Notes: generated from the sequence alone by a model not told the origin. 46,660 nucleotides of DNA from Azospirillum sp. CAG:239 (GCA_000436375.1 FR885461.1:1-46660), one strand, 5' to 3'. Positions 23,752 through 32,261 are shown, numbered from the stretch's first letter. Made by a program: numbers and translations.

Positions 23752-24966
23752 ATGTATGATGTTTATGAAATACGCAAAGATTTTCCGATATTAAGCGAAC
23801 TGATTAACGGCAAACCGAACACGTTTCTCGATACCGCCGCGTCGGCGCAGAAACCGCGGCAGGTTATCGAAAAAATGAACGGGGTTTATTTCGGGCAGTA
23901 TGCCAACGTGCACCGCGGTTCTTATTATCTGTCCGAGCAGGCGACCGCGGAATATGAAAATGCACGCCGCATTGCCGCGGATTTCATCAACGCCGCTTCG
24001 GAGAAGGAAATTGTTTTTACCCGCAATGCCACCGAGTCGATTAATCTGGTTGCCGCCTGCTGGGGACGCAAAAACTTGAAGCCCGGCGACGAAGTTCTGA
24101 TTTCCGAAGCGGAACATCACGCCAATCTGGTGCCCTGGCAGATGTTGCGCGACGAACTCGGTTTCACGCTCAAAATTTTTAAGATGGGCGATGACGGCAG
24201 CTATATCCATGAAGAGTTTTTAAACAACCTGACCGATAAAACCAAACTGGTTTCCGTAACGGGAATGTCCAATATTCTCGGCACGGTGCTGCCCGTAAGG
24301 GAAATTACCGCAGCCGCGCATGCCAAAGGCGCGCTGGTTTTGGTCGACGCCTGTCAGATGATTGTGCATCAGAAGGTTGATGTCCGGGACATCGGCTGCG
24401 ATTTTCTGGTCTTTTCCGGTCATAAAACCTACGGCCCATCCGGCATCGGCGTTTTGTACGGCAGATACGAGATCCTTGATTCGATGCCGCCTTATCAGTT
24501 TGGCGGCGATATGGTCGATACGGTTTCCTATCAGCATACCACTTTTGAAGAGCCGCCGGCACGCTTTGAGGCCGGAACGCCGGCCATTGTCCAAGCCGTC
24601 GGACTGGGCAGGGCCTTGCAGTATATGTCGGATTTGGGCATGGATAATATTGAGGCGCATGAAGTGGAATTGGTTAAATATACCAATGAGCGGCTCAAAG
24701 AGGTCAAAGGCCTGAAAGTTATCGGCAACGCCGATAACAAGGGTGGCGTCTTTTCGTTTAACGTCGAGGGCATTCATCCGCAGGATTTGGCTTTTATTCT
24801 CGATAAGGAGGGCGTTTCCGTACGCACCGGACACCATTGCGCCGAACCGCTGGTGCATCGCATGGGATTTGAGTCGGTTGCCCGCGCTTCGCTGGGCTTG
24901 TATTCGACCAAAGAAGACATTGATAATTTTGTAAAGGCTCTGAACAAGGCCGTGACTTTTTTCTGA
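23752..24966 (+). CDS. sufS: Cysteine desulfurase SufS
   Basis: This 404-residue PLP enzyme takes sulfur from cysteine and hands it to SufE for Fe-S cluster assembly. The PLP lysine is Lys225 in FSGHKTYGPSG, and the catalytic cysteine is Cys363 in RTGHHCAEP. The short active-site loop around Cys363 is typical of group II (SufS-type) desulfurases, which need a sulfur-transfer partner such as SufE. A sufE gene is found on the opposite strand at 28396-28800. GGGAGC lies upstream of the start. The assignment is secure. Confidence 0.97.
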   Translation: MYDVYEIRKDFPILSELINGKPNTFLDTAASAQKPRQVIEKMNGVYFGQYANVHRGSYYLSEQATAEYENARRIAADFINAASEKEIVFTRNATESINLVAACWGRKNLKPGDEVLISEAEHHANLVPWQMLRDELGFTLKIFKMGDDGSYIHEEFLNNLTDKTKLVSVTGMSNILGTVLPVREITAAAHAKGALVLVDACQMIVHQKVDVRDIGCDFLVFSGHKTYGPSGIGVLYGRYEILDSMPPYQFGGDMVDTVSYQHTTFEEPPARFEAGTPAIVQAVGLGRALQYMSDLGMDNIEAHEVELVKYTNERLKEVKGLKVIGNADNKGGVFSFNVEGIHPQDLAFILDKEGVSVRTGHHCAEPLVHRMGFESVARASLGLYSTKEDIDNFVKALNKAVTFF

Positions 24967-24978
24967 GGAACTACGCAG

Positions 24979-25428
24979 ATGTCGGAAACAGACGATAAGA
25001 AATTGGACGAACAAATCGAAAAAATCAATCAAACCGAGGCGGACCTGCTGCGGGCAATGGAAATTCAGGAACAGATGAAGGATTTTGTCGCCACGGCCGG
25101 GCAATCCAAACCCGCTGACGAAAAAACCGCTTCCGAAGCCGACGTTGTTGAAGCGCTTAAGACCGTCTGCGACCCGGAAATCATGATAAACGTCTATGAT
25201 ATGGGGCTGATTTATAATATCGAAATCCGCGATAACGGCGACGTGTTTATCGCCATGACCCTGACCGCGCCCGGCTGTCCGGTCGCCGGCATTCTGCCTC
25301 AGCAGGTTGCCGACGCGGTTGCCTTGGTTGAGGGAACAGGCAAGGTTGAAGTTCGCATTGTCTGGGAACCGGCCTGGACAATGGAGCGCTTGTCAGACGA
25401 CGCCCGCGCTATGATAGAATTGTTCTGA
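24979..25428 (+). CDS. sufT: SufT-like Fe-S assembly protein (DUF59/MIP18)
   Basis: The 149-residue product has a C-terminal MIP18/DUF59 domain (about 54-149), with CDPEI near residue 69, DMGLIYNIEI and the conserved LTAPGCP cysteine motif. SufT proteins help mature Fe-S proteins. The N-terminal 50 residues are a charged helix of the form DEQIEKINQTEADLLRAMEIQEQ, probably coiled-coil, and are not part of the usual short SufT core. It lies 12 bases after sufS and is the last gene of the operon. The family is secure; the exact role is inferred. Confidence 0.92.
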   Translation: MSETDDKKLDEQIEKINQTEADLLRAMEIQEQMKDFVATAGQSKPADEKTASEADVVEALKTVCDPEIMINVYDMGLIYNIEIRDNGDVFIAMTLTAPGCPVAGILPQQVADAVALVEGTGKVEVRIVWEPAWTMERLSDDARAMIELF

Positions 25429-25429
25429 A

Positions 25430-25460
25430 ATAAAGCCCCTCAAAAGAGGGGCTTTGTTTC
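25430..25460 (+). terminator. Terminator of the suf operon
   Basis: AGCCCCTC at 25434-25441 pairs with GAGGGGCT at 25446-25453 around an AAAA loop, followed by TTGTTTC. The stem is identical to those at 11994-12013 and 14006-14024. Confidence 0.85.
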
Positions 25461-25466
25461 TTTGTC

Positions 25467-25489
25467 ATGTTCGGGCTTGACCCGGACAT
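25467..25489. repeat. Alphaproteobacterial intergenic palindrome
   Basis: An imperfect palindrome (ATGTTCGGG, CTTGA, CCCGGACAT) lies between the suf terminator and the end of comF. Its core GGCTTGACCCGG is a motif I know from many alphaproteobacterial intergenic regions. The remaining bases to 25593 hold no supportable gene. Confidence 0.6.
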
Positions 25490-25593
25490 CTAAAGATACA
25501 AGGCACGGTCTCACGATATGCACACAGAAAGCAACGCGCTTCAACAAAGGTTCGTGCCGCAGCCGGTAATGCGGTCAAGCTGGCAACAGCTTG

Positions 25594-26313
25594 TCAGCAG
25601 ACGCGGGCGACGGTCAGAGTGTCAACGGATTTGACGCCGGCTTTTTTCATGGCCAAGGCACATTCTTTAAGAGTCGATCCGGTTGTCATAACATCGTCAA
25701 TCAATACGATGCGTTTGTTTTTAAGACGTTCCGGGTGCCGGACGCTGAAAGCGTTTTTAACATTGGAAATTCGGGCGTGACCGCTGAACTGCACTTGCGG
25801 TTTGGTGCGGCGGTGGCGAATGACGGACGTATAATCTACTTTTATGCCGGTCAGCTTGCCAAGTTCGCGCGCGATTAGCGCCGACTGGTTGTAGCGCCTT
25901 TTCAAAAGGCGCGTAAAATGCAGCGGCACGGGAACAATCAGGTCGACACCTTCTTTGAAAATATCTGCGCCGGCCAGTTTGAGCCATTTGGCAAAAACCG
26001 GGGCGTTTTCAGTCTTGTCCATAAATTTGAAGGACAAAAGCATGTTTTTGGAAAACTCGTCATAACGCAAAGCCGAACGACTGAGCCGGAAAGGCGTTCC
26101 GGTTTTGCGCAGGCAGGTGCCGCAAAGCATCTGCCGTCCGCCCGGTGCCTCGTCAAACGGATGTCCGCATTTGGCGCAATAGGGCTTGGTAATAAAGCTG
26201 ACCTCGTTAAAACATTCGGCGCACAGACCGTCAGCGCCGCTGACAATTTTGCCGCAGCATATGCAGCGCGGCGGCAGCAGAAGGTCGATAATCCGGGACA
26301 GAAAGCTAATCAT
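25594..26313 (-). CDS. comF: ComF-family phosphoribosyltransferase-like protein
   Basis: This 239-residue cytoplasmic protein has the N-terminal double zinc-ribbon of the ComF family (CICC, LCAEC, YCAKCG, LCGTC cysteine pairs, residues about 18-65). A phosphoribosyltransferase fold with the PRPP-binding loop VLIDDVMTTGSTL near 206-218 follows. ComF homologues are linked to DNA uptake; here the link is by family only. It overlaps the end of sucD by eight bases and is the last gene of the minus-strand operon beginning at 30119. Confidence 0.92.
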   Translation of the reverse strand: MISFLSRIIDLLLPPRCICCGKIVSGADGLCAECFNEVSFITKPYCAKCGHPFDEAPGGRQMLCGTCLRKTGTPFRLSRSALRYDEFSKNMLLSFKFMDKTENAPVFAKWLKLAGADIFKEGVDLIVPVPLHFTRLLKRRYNQSALIARELGKLTGIKVDYTSVIRHRRTKPQVQFSGHARISNVKNAFSVRHPERLKNKRIVLIDDVMTTGSTLKECALAMKKAGVKSVDTLTVARVC

Positions 26314-27187
26314 GAGCGGGAAAAAGTTTCATCAGCTCGACATGAATGTTGTTGATTTTATTGACGACGATAATCCCTGCGTCGCTCATGGCGTCCTGCT
26401 TGTCCTGCGCGGTAACGTGCCCTTTGGTAATCACGTCGCCGGCGTATCCCATTTTGTGCCCGAAAGGCACGGCGTTTCCCGCGACAAAACCGACCACCGG
26501 TTTTTTTACTTTCAGATTTTTGTAATATTTGGCGCAGACTTCTTCATAAGTGCCGCCCAGCTGTCCGATGACGACGACGGCATCGGTGTCCGGGTCGTTC
26601 ATAAACTTTTCGAGCGTTTCGACAAAGTCAATGCCGATGAGCATGTCGTCGCCCAGGCCGATGACCGTGGATTGTCCCAGCCCGGCGCGGTTGGTTTCGA
26701 TGACCGCTTCATAGGTAAGGGTCGATGAGCGCGAAACGACGCCGATACGCCCCGGACGATGGATGTTTTCCGGAAAAATGCCCAGACGTGCTTCGCCGGG
26801 CGTAATAATGCCCGGTGTATTGGGACCGATAAGTTTGGTTTTGGCGCCGCGCAGCATTTCCTTGATTTCAAGCATGTCTTTAATCGGCACACCGTCGGCA
26901 ATGCAGACGCAAAGGTCAAGTTCGGCTTCCGCCGCCTCGCGTACCGCGTCCTTGACGAATTTGGCCGGAACATACATGACTGAAGCGTTGGCGCCGGTTT
27001 CTCCGATTGCTTCGCGCACCGTGTCAAAAACCGGTACGTCCAGATGCACGCTGCCGCCTTTGCCCGGGGTAACGCCGGCAACGACATTGGTGCCGTAGTC
27101 CATGGAGCGCTTGACGTGAAAAGACGCCTGCGTACCGGTAATACCCTGAATCAGCACTTTTGATTCTTTGTTGACCAAAATGGACAT
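26306..27187 (-). CDS. sucD: Succinyl-CoA synthetase alpha-like subunit, catalytic His replaced
   Basis: This 293-residue protein is clearly SucD-like over its whole length, with the CoA-binding N-terminus (IQGITGTQASFH) and the IGPNTPGIITP region. At the family active site, normally GHAGA with a phosphorylated His (His246 in E. coli), it reads KMGYAGD, with Tyr248 encoded by TAC. The first family signature is also altered: VSRSSTLTYE instead of SRSGTLTYE, and GLGDD instead of GxGGD. It may use another residue, be inactive, or have another substrate. sucC and sucD share one base. The symbol reflects family, not proven activity. Confidence 0.85.
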   Translation of the reverse strand: MSILVNKESKVLIQGITGTQASFHVKRSMDYGTNVVAGVTPGKGGSVHLDVPVFDTVREAIGETGANASVMYVPAKFVKDAVREAAEAELDLCVCIADGVPIKDMLEIKEMLRGAKTKLIGPNTPGIITPGEARLGIFPENIHRPGRIGVVSRSSTLTYEAVIETNRAGLGQSTVIGLGDDMLIGIDFVETLEKFMNDPDTDAVVVIGQLGGTYEEVCAKYYKNLKVKKPVVGFVAGNAVPFGHKMGYAGDVITKGHVTAQDKQDAMSDAGIIVVNKINNIHVELMKLFPAHD

Positions 27188-28392
27188 CAGTCGCTCTCCT
27201 CCATGGCCGTAATCAGCTTGTTGACGGAATCTTCCATGTCTTCGGCAATAATAATCGGCAGTTTGGAATGTTCCAGAATGTCTTTGGCTTCGTCTTTGTT
27301 GGTTCCCTCAAACCGAACCACCAGCGGCACGTTCAGCCCGACTTCCGAGGCCGCGGCGACAATGCCGTCGGCAATCAGGTTGCAGCGCAGAAAACCGCCC
27401 AGAATGTTGATTAAAATTCCCTCAACCCGCGGATTGGTCATAATTATTTTAATGCCGGCGGCAATTTTGTCTTTGTCGACGCCGCCCTTAACGTTCAGAA
27501 AACAGGCGGTGCCGTTGTCGCCTCTGGCACGGATGAGGTCCATGGCCGCCAAAGCAATGCCGTCGCCGTTGACGATGCAGCCGATGTTGCCGTCAAATTC
27601 GGAATATTGGAAACCGTATTTTGCCGCTTTCAGTTCGCGGTCTTCCTCTTCGTATTCGTCTTGCAGGACGCTGATTTCCTTGTGGCGGTAGAGCGCATTG
27701 TTGTCAAAGCTCATTTTGGCGTCAAGCGCAACAATCTGTCCGGTTTTGGTTACGCCGACCGGGTTGACTTCAATCATTACCGCGTCGTAGTCGACAAAAG
27801 CCTGATGCATGCCGTTGATGAACGTTTCCAGATTCTTGGCGACTTTCGGCTCCAGATGCAGAAATTCCATAACCTGCTGAATCTGCTCCGGGCTGGCGCC
27901 GGTAATCAGATCAAGATGCACGCGCAGAATTTTGTCCGGCGACAAAACGGCCAGCGCCGTAATGTCTTCGTTGTTGGTGTCGGCCACCAGCAGCGTAATG
28001 GCCGGAATCATCCGGTCAATAACCAGACTGGCGTAAAAGGTCTTTTTGACTTTGCTGTAGGCTTCGACATAAACGCGGCCGACCAGTTTGCCCTTGGGGC
28101 CGGTCTGCACCGTTACCAGCGTTGAACCGAGCATCTTTTCCGCTTCCGGCATAATGTCGCGGCGGCTGCGTACCAGCCGGATTCCTCCGCGGCGCCCGGC
28201 CTTTTTGTCCGTAAAATACCCTTTGTTGCGCGCGCCGGACTGAATTTGCGCTTTCAGCATCCACGGGCCGCGGAACGAAACCTGAGCCGCTGCTTTTTTG
28301 GCTTCGTGCGGGGTATAGGCAATCATGCCCTTGGGAATGGATATTCCGTATTGGCTGAGAATTTTTTTGGCCTGATACTCGTGGATGTTCAT
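27187..28392 (-). CDS. sucC: Succinyl-CoA synthetase beta-like subunit
   Basis: This 401-residue protein has the ATP-grasp N-terminal domain and the CoA-ligase C-terminal domain of SucC (VMIEVNP, DGNIGCIVNGDG, GILINILGGFLRC). It diverges at several usually fixed places: LKAQIQSGARNKG replaces KAQIHAGGRGKA-type sequence, and LNVKGGVDKDK replaces LDVGGGATKE. The divergence matches that of its SucD partner, so both subunits have probably evolved together. The classical complex makes ATP or GTP from succinyl-CoA in the TCA cycle. sufE lies three bases upstream in the same operon. Confidence 0.87.
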   Translation of the reverse strand: MNIHEYQAKKILSQYGISIPKGMIAYTPHEAKKAAAQVSFRGPWMLKAQIQSGARNKGYFTDKKAGRRGGIRLVRSRRDIMPEAEKMLGSTLVTVQTGPKGKLVGRVYVEAYSKVKKTFYASLVIDRMIPAITLLVADTNNEDITALAVLSPDKILRVHLDLITGASPEQIQQVMEFLHLEPKVAKNLETFINGMHQAFVDYDAVMIEVNPVGVTKTGQIVALDAKMSFDNNALYRHKEISVLQDEYEEEDRELKAAKYGFQYSEFDGNIGCIVNGDGIALAAMDLIRARGDNGTACFLNVKGGVDKDKIAAGIKIIMTNPRVEGILINILGGFLRCNLIADGIVAAASEVGLNVPLVVRFEGTNKDEAKDILEHSKLPIIIAEDMEDSVNKLITAMEESD

Positions 28393-28395
28393 GGC

Positions 28396-28800
28396 TTATT
28401 CCTGTAAATGGGAAGCGTAAAAACGAATTTTTTCGATCATCGAAAGCAGGCCGTTGCGGCGGCTGGGGCTTAAGTGCTCTTCCAGGCCGAGCCGTGCAAA
28501 GATGTCGTCCAGACTGAACGCGGCAATTTCCGCCGGCGTTTTGTCCTTGAAAATCGTCAGCACCACGGCAATCAGCCCGCGGACGATAATCGCGTCGCTG
28601 TCGCCCTTAAAGGAAAGAACGCCGTCTTTAAGCTCGGGAACCAGCCAGACCTGCGACTGGCAGCCTTTAACCTTGAACTCTTCGGTTTTGAACTTTTCGT
28701 CAAGCGGTTCCAGCCCGCCGCCGAGGTCAATCAGATAGCGGTATTTGTCTTCCCAGTCTTCAAGCAGTTCAAAATTCTCGATTAATTCGTTGATTTCCAT
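28396..28800 (-). CDS. sufE: Sulfur-transfer protein SufE
   Basis: This 134-residue cytoplasmic protein is SufE, which accepts persulfide sulfur from SufS. The active cysteine is Cys47 in the family motif VKGCQSQVW, and the late SPSRRNGLLSMI segment is characteristic. It is not in the suf operon but in a converging minus-strand operon, between the D-Ala-D-Ala dipeptidase gene and sucC. GAGGCAGGA precedes the start. The assignment is secure. Confidence 0.95.
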   Translation of the reverse strand: MEINELIENFELLEDWEDKYRYLIDLGGGLEPLDEKFKTEEFKVKGCQSQVWLVPELKDGVLSFKGDSDAIIVRGLIAVVLTIFKDKTPAEIAAFSLDDIFARLGLEEHLSPSRRNGLLSMIEKIRFYASHLQE

Positions 28801-28809
28801 TCCTGCCTC

Positions 28810-29442
28810 TCATTTGTCAAGCTTGCCGAAAATTGCCAGTTTTGACCCGGTCAGACGAGCCCAAAGCCGGTCTCCGAAAGAATAGTGCCACCATTCCGAC
28901 GGATAATTGACCAGACCGCACTTGGACAACGCGTCCCTTAGAATCTCACGGTTGCGCCTGGCTTCCGCGCTGATATGCGGACAGTCGAAGTCCGCCGTAT
29001 CATCAAAGCCCCGGACTGAACCGCCCATGTCATATTCCCGGCCTTTGTCGTCAATTAACGAAATGTCCACGGAAGCGCCGGACTGATGGCCGCTTCCCTG
29101 ACGATAGGGATTGGCGGCAAAAACGTCGCATATTGCGATGAACTCTTCCGAATCAACCGGCAGCCGGGGATGTTTCTTTTTCTGTTCCGCAACAACCGAA
29201 TCCCAGAGCTTTATTTGTGCCGACATGGGGCGGTAAGCTTCGTAAACGACAAAATGATAACCCTGCGGCAGGTTTCCGGCAGCTTTTTTGAGCAAGTCGT
29301 AAATATAGGCCCGGACGAGCCGGATGTTGGTAAAGCGGGAATTAAAGAAGATACCGTCTTCTTGTCTTATTTCAACCAGTCGAACCGGATTTTCAATTTC
29401 GGAAATAAGCAGCGGTTCGGGCAGATTTGCATCGCTGAACAT
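28810..29442 (-). CDS. D-alanyl-D-alanine dipeptidase (VanX/DdpX family)
   Basis: This 210-residue protein has all residues of VanX-type zinc dipeptidases at near-identical positions: Arg71 in YEAYRP, zinc ligands His119 and Asp126 in GHQSGASVDISL, and Glu183 and His186 in EWWHYS. These enzymes split D-Ala-D-Ala. With no vancomycin-resistance genes around, a role in cell-wall recycling or D-Ala use (as for DdpX) is more likely than resistance. No signal peptide is visible, so it should be cytoplasmic. Its start overlaps the end of the GNAT gene by one base. Confidence 0.92.
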   Translation of the reverse strand: MFSDANLPEPLLISEIENPVRLVEIRQEDGIFFNSRFTNIRLVRAYIYDLLKKAAGNLPQGYHFVVYEAYRPMSAQIKLWDSVVAEQKKKHPRLPVDSEEFIAICDVFAANPYRQGSGHQSGASVDISLIDDKGREYDMGGSVRGFDDTADFDCPHISAEARRNREILRDALSKCGLVNYPSEWWHYSFGDRLWARLTGSKLAIFGKLDK

Positions 29443-30119
29443 TATTTTGAACTTCTTTGGCGGTTTATTAATACGGCAAAAAGCCCGGACATTTTTTGAT
29501 TAAACGGCGAAGTGCGGTAAAAGTCTTCCTTGTGCACTTCAAAAACAGCGCGCGGTTCTCCGTGTCCGTAATGGGACGCCTCGTTATAACCGACCTGTTT
29601 GCCGCCGATGCGTTCAATAAGTTTGCGGGAAAACTTGTTGGCCGGATGAGCCGTAATGTCCAGCTTTCGGTAAGCTTTGAAGAAATGATGAACCAGCCCC
29701 CGCACGGCTTCCGTCGCATAACCGTGTTCGCCGTATCGGGGGTCGATGAAATAACCCAGATCGCCGTATATCTTTTTGCCGTTCTCCTCTATGGGGAGCA
29801 TGTCAATCGTAACGTTGCCGATGAGCTTGTCGTTCGGCAGACGCACGGCCATGCGATAGGTCGAGCGGGGATCCTGCCGGCGTTCCCTTTCCGCCTTGAT
29901 TAAAAAGTCCGAGACTTTGTTTCTGATAACGTTGTCTCTTTGCGGCGTGTCCCGATCAACCTGAAAAGTGTAAAAAGGGCAGTAGCCTTCGGTTGCCTTA
30001 ACATCGGCATTATGGTTAATATTAAAGGCGATTTCCTGCAGGCGGTGAAAGTCTGAAGTTTTAAACTCGTCTATAATCAGGCGATCGGTTTTGATGGGAA
30101 CGAAAATTGACTCGGGCAT
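29442..30119 (-). CDS. GNAT-family N-acetyltransferase
   Basis: The start at 30119 is chosen because AAGGA lies about eight bases upstream and the family domain begins soon after (MPESIFVPIKTDRLIIDEF). A longer frame to 30266 is open but has no matching sequence. The 225-residue product resembles RimJ/RimL-like GNAT enzymes: an LIIDEFKTSDF start, a YGDLGYFIDPRYGEHGYATEA acetyl-CoA-loop region around 115-135, and a TAHPANKFSRKLIERIGG motif. The acetyl-CoA-binding part is convincing, but the substrate is not known. It is the first gene of the six-gene minus-strand operon ending with comF. Confidence 0.82.
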   Translation of the reverse strand: MPESIFVPIKTDRLIIDEFKTSDFHRLQEIAFNINHNADVKATEGYCPFYTFQVDRDTPQRDNVIRNKVSDFLIKAERERRQDPRSTYRMAVRLPNDKLIGNVTIDMLPIEENGKKIYGDLGYFIDPRYGEHGYATEAVRGLVHHFFKAYRKLDITAHPANKFSRKLIERIGGKQVGYNEASHYGHGEPRAVFEVHKEDFYRTSPFNQKMSGLFAVLINRQRSSK

Positions 30120-30297
30120 TCCAAAAATCCTTATTTTGCTTAATATATGCCTCAATAGCATTAAATTGTTCAAAAAACAACTTTTTTCTTTGAAATTTAA
30201 ACTGAAATCTAAATCCTGTCTGCCCCATCGCCGGTCAAGCCGGATCGCGCGGCTGCCGGAGTGCATAGAACCTCGTAGATAAATGGTCTATGTGTGT

Positions 30298-30497
30298 TGA
30301 AAGCGCCGAAACAATGACTATCTCTACAGTGTCACGATGGTGATATATCAAACGAACGTTTCTTATATCAGCTATGAGTGGCAGATGAAAAAAACAACAG
30401 ATGTTTACAGTACCCGGAAAAATTTATTTTTTCTGCGGTTACAGACAACAGCTTTCGTTTTTTTGGGAGGGGATTGTAAGAGCCCCTCCTTTTTTTA
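30298..30497 (+). ncRNA. Possible small RNA ending in plus-strand terminator
   Basis: Between the GNAT gene and murA, both on the minus strand, there is an intrinsic terminator that faces the plus strand. Upstream are an inverted repeat TGATATA/TATATCA around 30341-30370 and a weak promoter-like TTGAAA (30297-30302) with TATCTC (30319-30324). No protein-coding frame with a ribosome-binding site fits. A transcript of about 165 bases is possible. The upstream part (30200-30290) contains a GGTCAAGCCGG-type palindrome remnant. No known RNA family is recognised. Confidence 0.35.
30466..30497 (+). terminator. Plus-strand intrinsic terminator near murA end
   Basis: GGAGGGG at 30466-30472 pairs with CCCCTCC at 30483-30489, followed by a run of T on the plus strand only. 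On the minus strand the stem is followed by CAAAAAAA, so it does not suit murA, whose stop codon it touches. Confidence 0.7.
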
Positions 30498-31793
30498 TTC
30501 TTCGCCGTCTTCCTTGACCCGCTCAATGTCGGCACCGACACCTTTCAGCTTTTCTTCCAGTTTTTCATAACCGCGGTCAAGATGGTAGACGCGGTTGACG
30601 ACGGTTTCTCCTTCCGCCGCCAGTCCGGCCAGCACCAGCGCGAAAGATGCCCGCAAATCGGTGGCCATGACCGGCGCGCCCGACAGCTTTTTTACCCCGC
30701 GGACAATTGCGGAAGCATGCCCGTGTACGTTAATGTTTGCACCCATGCGCAGAAGTTCGGGAACGTGCATGAAACGGTTTTCAAAAATCGTTTCGGTAAC
30801 CATGCCTGCGCCTTCCGCCACGGTCAGCAAAGCCATGAACTGTGCCTGCAAATCGGTTGGAAAGCCCGGAAACGGTTCGGTAATGATGTCTTCGCCGATA
30901 AGCTTTTTTCCGGTCGCGTCGACCAGAATTCCCCGCTCGGTGGGCATGACTTCCACGCCCATTTTCTGCAAAATCTGCATCGGTGTTTTAAGTGTATAGG
31001 TCTGCGCGTTAATCAGCTCGATTTTTCCGCCGGTAATTGCCGCGGCCACGGCATAGGAGCCGGCTTCGATACGGTCCGGAATAACCTTGTGCCGCGCGCC
31101 GTGCAGCTTTTTGACGCCCTCAATCGTCAGAATGGAAGTGCCGATGCCCGAAATCTTGGCGCCCATGTCGTTCAACAGGTTGATTAAATCGCCGATTTCC
31201 GGCTCTTTGGCAGCATTTTCCAAAACCGTAATGCCTTCGGCCAGTGTTGCCGCCATCAAAACATTGCAGGTTGCGCCGACCGAAACCGTACGAAAAACAA
31301 TGTGCGCGCCTTTCAGTCTGCCGTCGACTTCACCGTAGACATAGCCGTTGCGAATATCAATTTTGGCGCCCATCTCTTCCATGGCTGCCAGATGAATGTC
31401 CATCGGACGCGTACCGATAGCGCAGCCGCCCGGCAGTGAAAGTTCAACTTTTCCGGCACGGGCCAGCAAAGGTCCCAGCACATAGTAGGAAGCGCGCATT
31501 TTGCGTACATAGTCGTAAGGTGCGGCAATGCTTGTCAGCTCTGGCGTACGGTAAGAATAAGTCTTGGTCGGGTGTCCGTCGACAAAGTCGTCAAAGGAAT
31601 CGATTTGCGTGCCGAGCTGTTCCAACAGCAAATTCATTGATTTAATGTCTGACAAAATCGGCATGTTGGTCAGCGTAACCGTTTCTTCGGTCAGCAGACT
31701 GGCGCAGATAAGCGGCAGCGCCGCATTTTTGGCGCCGCTGATGAAAATTTCGCCGTTCAGCTGTCTGCCGCCCTTAATTTTAATCTTGTCCAT
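30495..31793 (-). CDS. murA: UDP-N-acetylglucosamine 1-carboxyvinyltransferase
   Basis: This 432-residue cytoplasmic enzyme catalyses the first committed step of peptidoglycan synthesis, adding enolpyruvate from PEP to UDP-GlcNAc. It has the family Lys22-Asn23 ([10 protein letters not shown]) and the catalytic cysteine Cys124 in [11 protein letters not shown], the residue attacked by fosfomycin. The length is normal. It is preceded by a 47-residue ORF overlapping its start by 14 bases. I see no clear terminator on its own strand, so transcription may continue or end by another mechanism. Confidence 0.97.
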   Translation of the reverse strand: MDKIKIKGGRQLNGEIFISGAKNAALPLICASLLTEETVTLTNMPILSDIKSMNLLLEQLGTQIDSFDDFVDGHPTKTYSYRTPELTSIAAPYDYVRKMRASYYVLGPLLARAGKVELSLPGGCAIGTRPMDIHLAAMEEMGAKIDIRNGYVYGEVDGRLKGAHIVFRTVSVGATCNVLMAATLAEGITVLENAAKEPEIGDLINLLNDMGAKISGIGTSILTIEGVKKLHGARHKVIPDRIEAGSYAVAAAITGGKIELINAQTYTLKTPMQILQKMGVEVMPTERGILVDATGKKLIGEDIITEPFPGFPTDLQAQFMALLTVAEGAGMVTETIFENRFMHVPELLRMGANINVHGHASAIVRGVKKLSGAPVMATDLRASFALVLAGLAAEGETVVNRVYHLDRGYEKLEEKLKGVGADIERVKEDGEE

Positions 31794-31923
31794 TGGTCTT
31801 CTCGTCCTTGTTTTTCAGTTTTTCGCGTTCCTGTTGCTGCTGCCGACGTTTTTCCAGATTCCTCTGTAAGGCTTTGGCTTCTTTTTCAAAGCGGATCTCG
31901 CTCGGCTTTTTCTTTTTTTCCAT
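31780..31923 (-). CDS. Small charged protein upstream of murA
   Basis: This 47-residue ORF starts [20 protein letters not shown] and continues as a highly charged helix with four successive glutamines near residues 28-31. The ribosome-binding site is strong (AAAGGA, eight bases before the ATG). Its end overlaps murA by 14 bases in another frame, which suggests translational coupling. No family is recognised. The good start signal and operon position are the evidence that it is real. Low-complexity Lys/Glu/Gln content makes database matches hard to judge. Confidence 0.68.
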   Translation of the reverse strand: MEKKKKPSEIRFEKEAKALQRNLEKRRQQQQEREKLKNKDEKTNGQD

Positions 31924-32222
31924 CAAAAATATCCTTTCCGGTTCCAGAGATTCTCAAACTATAAAACCTCTTAACAAAAAAAGCCATAAAATATTTTTTT
32001 CGGATGCACAGTTGCCGCTCCCTTTTTTTCTGCCATTCTCCGGTACCTTCTCCTCCCCGCTTCGCTATTGTCAAACTTGATCCGGCTGTCCGGAAGGGAA
32101 GATGTCCAGGCGGCCGAAGAAAAGCAGGGAGGTTTGCCGCATGGATTCTCTGATGTAAATTCCGACAGTGTCGGATCCCTTCTGTCCGTAAGCATCGAAG
32201 TCGCTTGTAAATGATTGTAATG
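31924..32222. other. Intergenic spacer with palindrome remnants
   Basis: I see no gene in this stretch. It holds the ribosome-binding site and probable promoter of the murA unit. A degenerate alphaproteobacterial palindrome lies around 32067-32095 (TTGTCAAACTTGATCCGG, CTGTCCGG), and an inverted repeat TCCGACAGTGTCGGA at about 32160-32174. The GC content falls towards the end, where the AT-rich region starts. Confidence 0.5.
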
Positions 32223-32261
32223 TAAAAAAACAGACATACCCATGCTATATGAGTATGTCTG
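32223..32261 (-). terminator. Terminator of lipoprotein cluster
   Basis: ACAGACATAC at 32230-32239 pairs with GTATGTCTGT at 32252-32261. On the minus strand the stem is followed by TTTTTTACATT. It lies about 50 bases beyond the last gene of the cluster. Confidence 0.8.
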
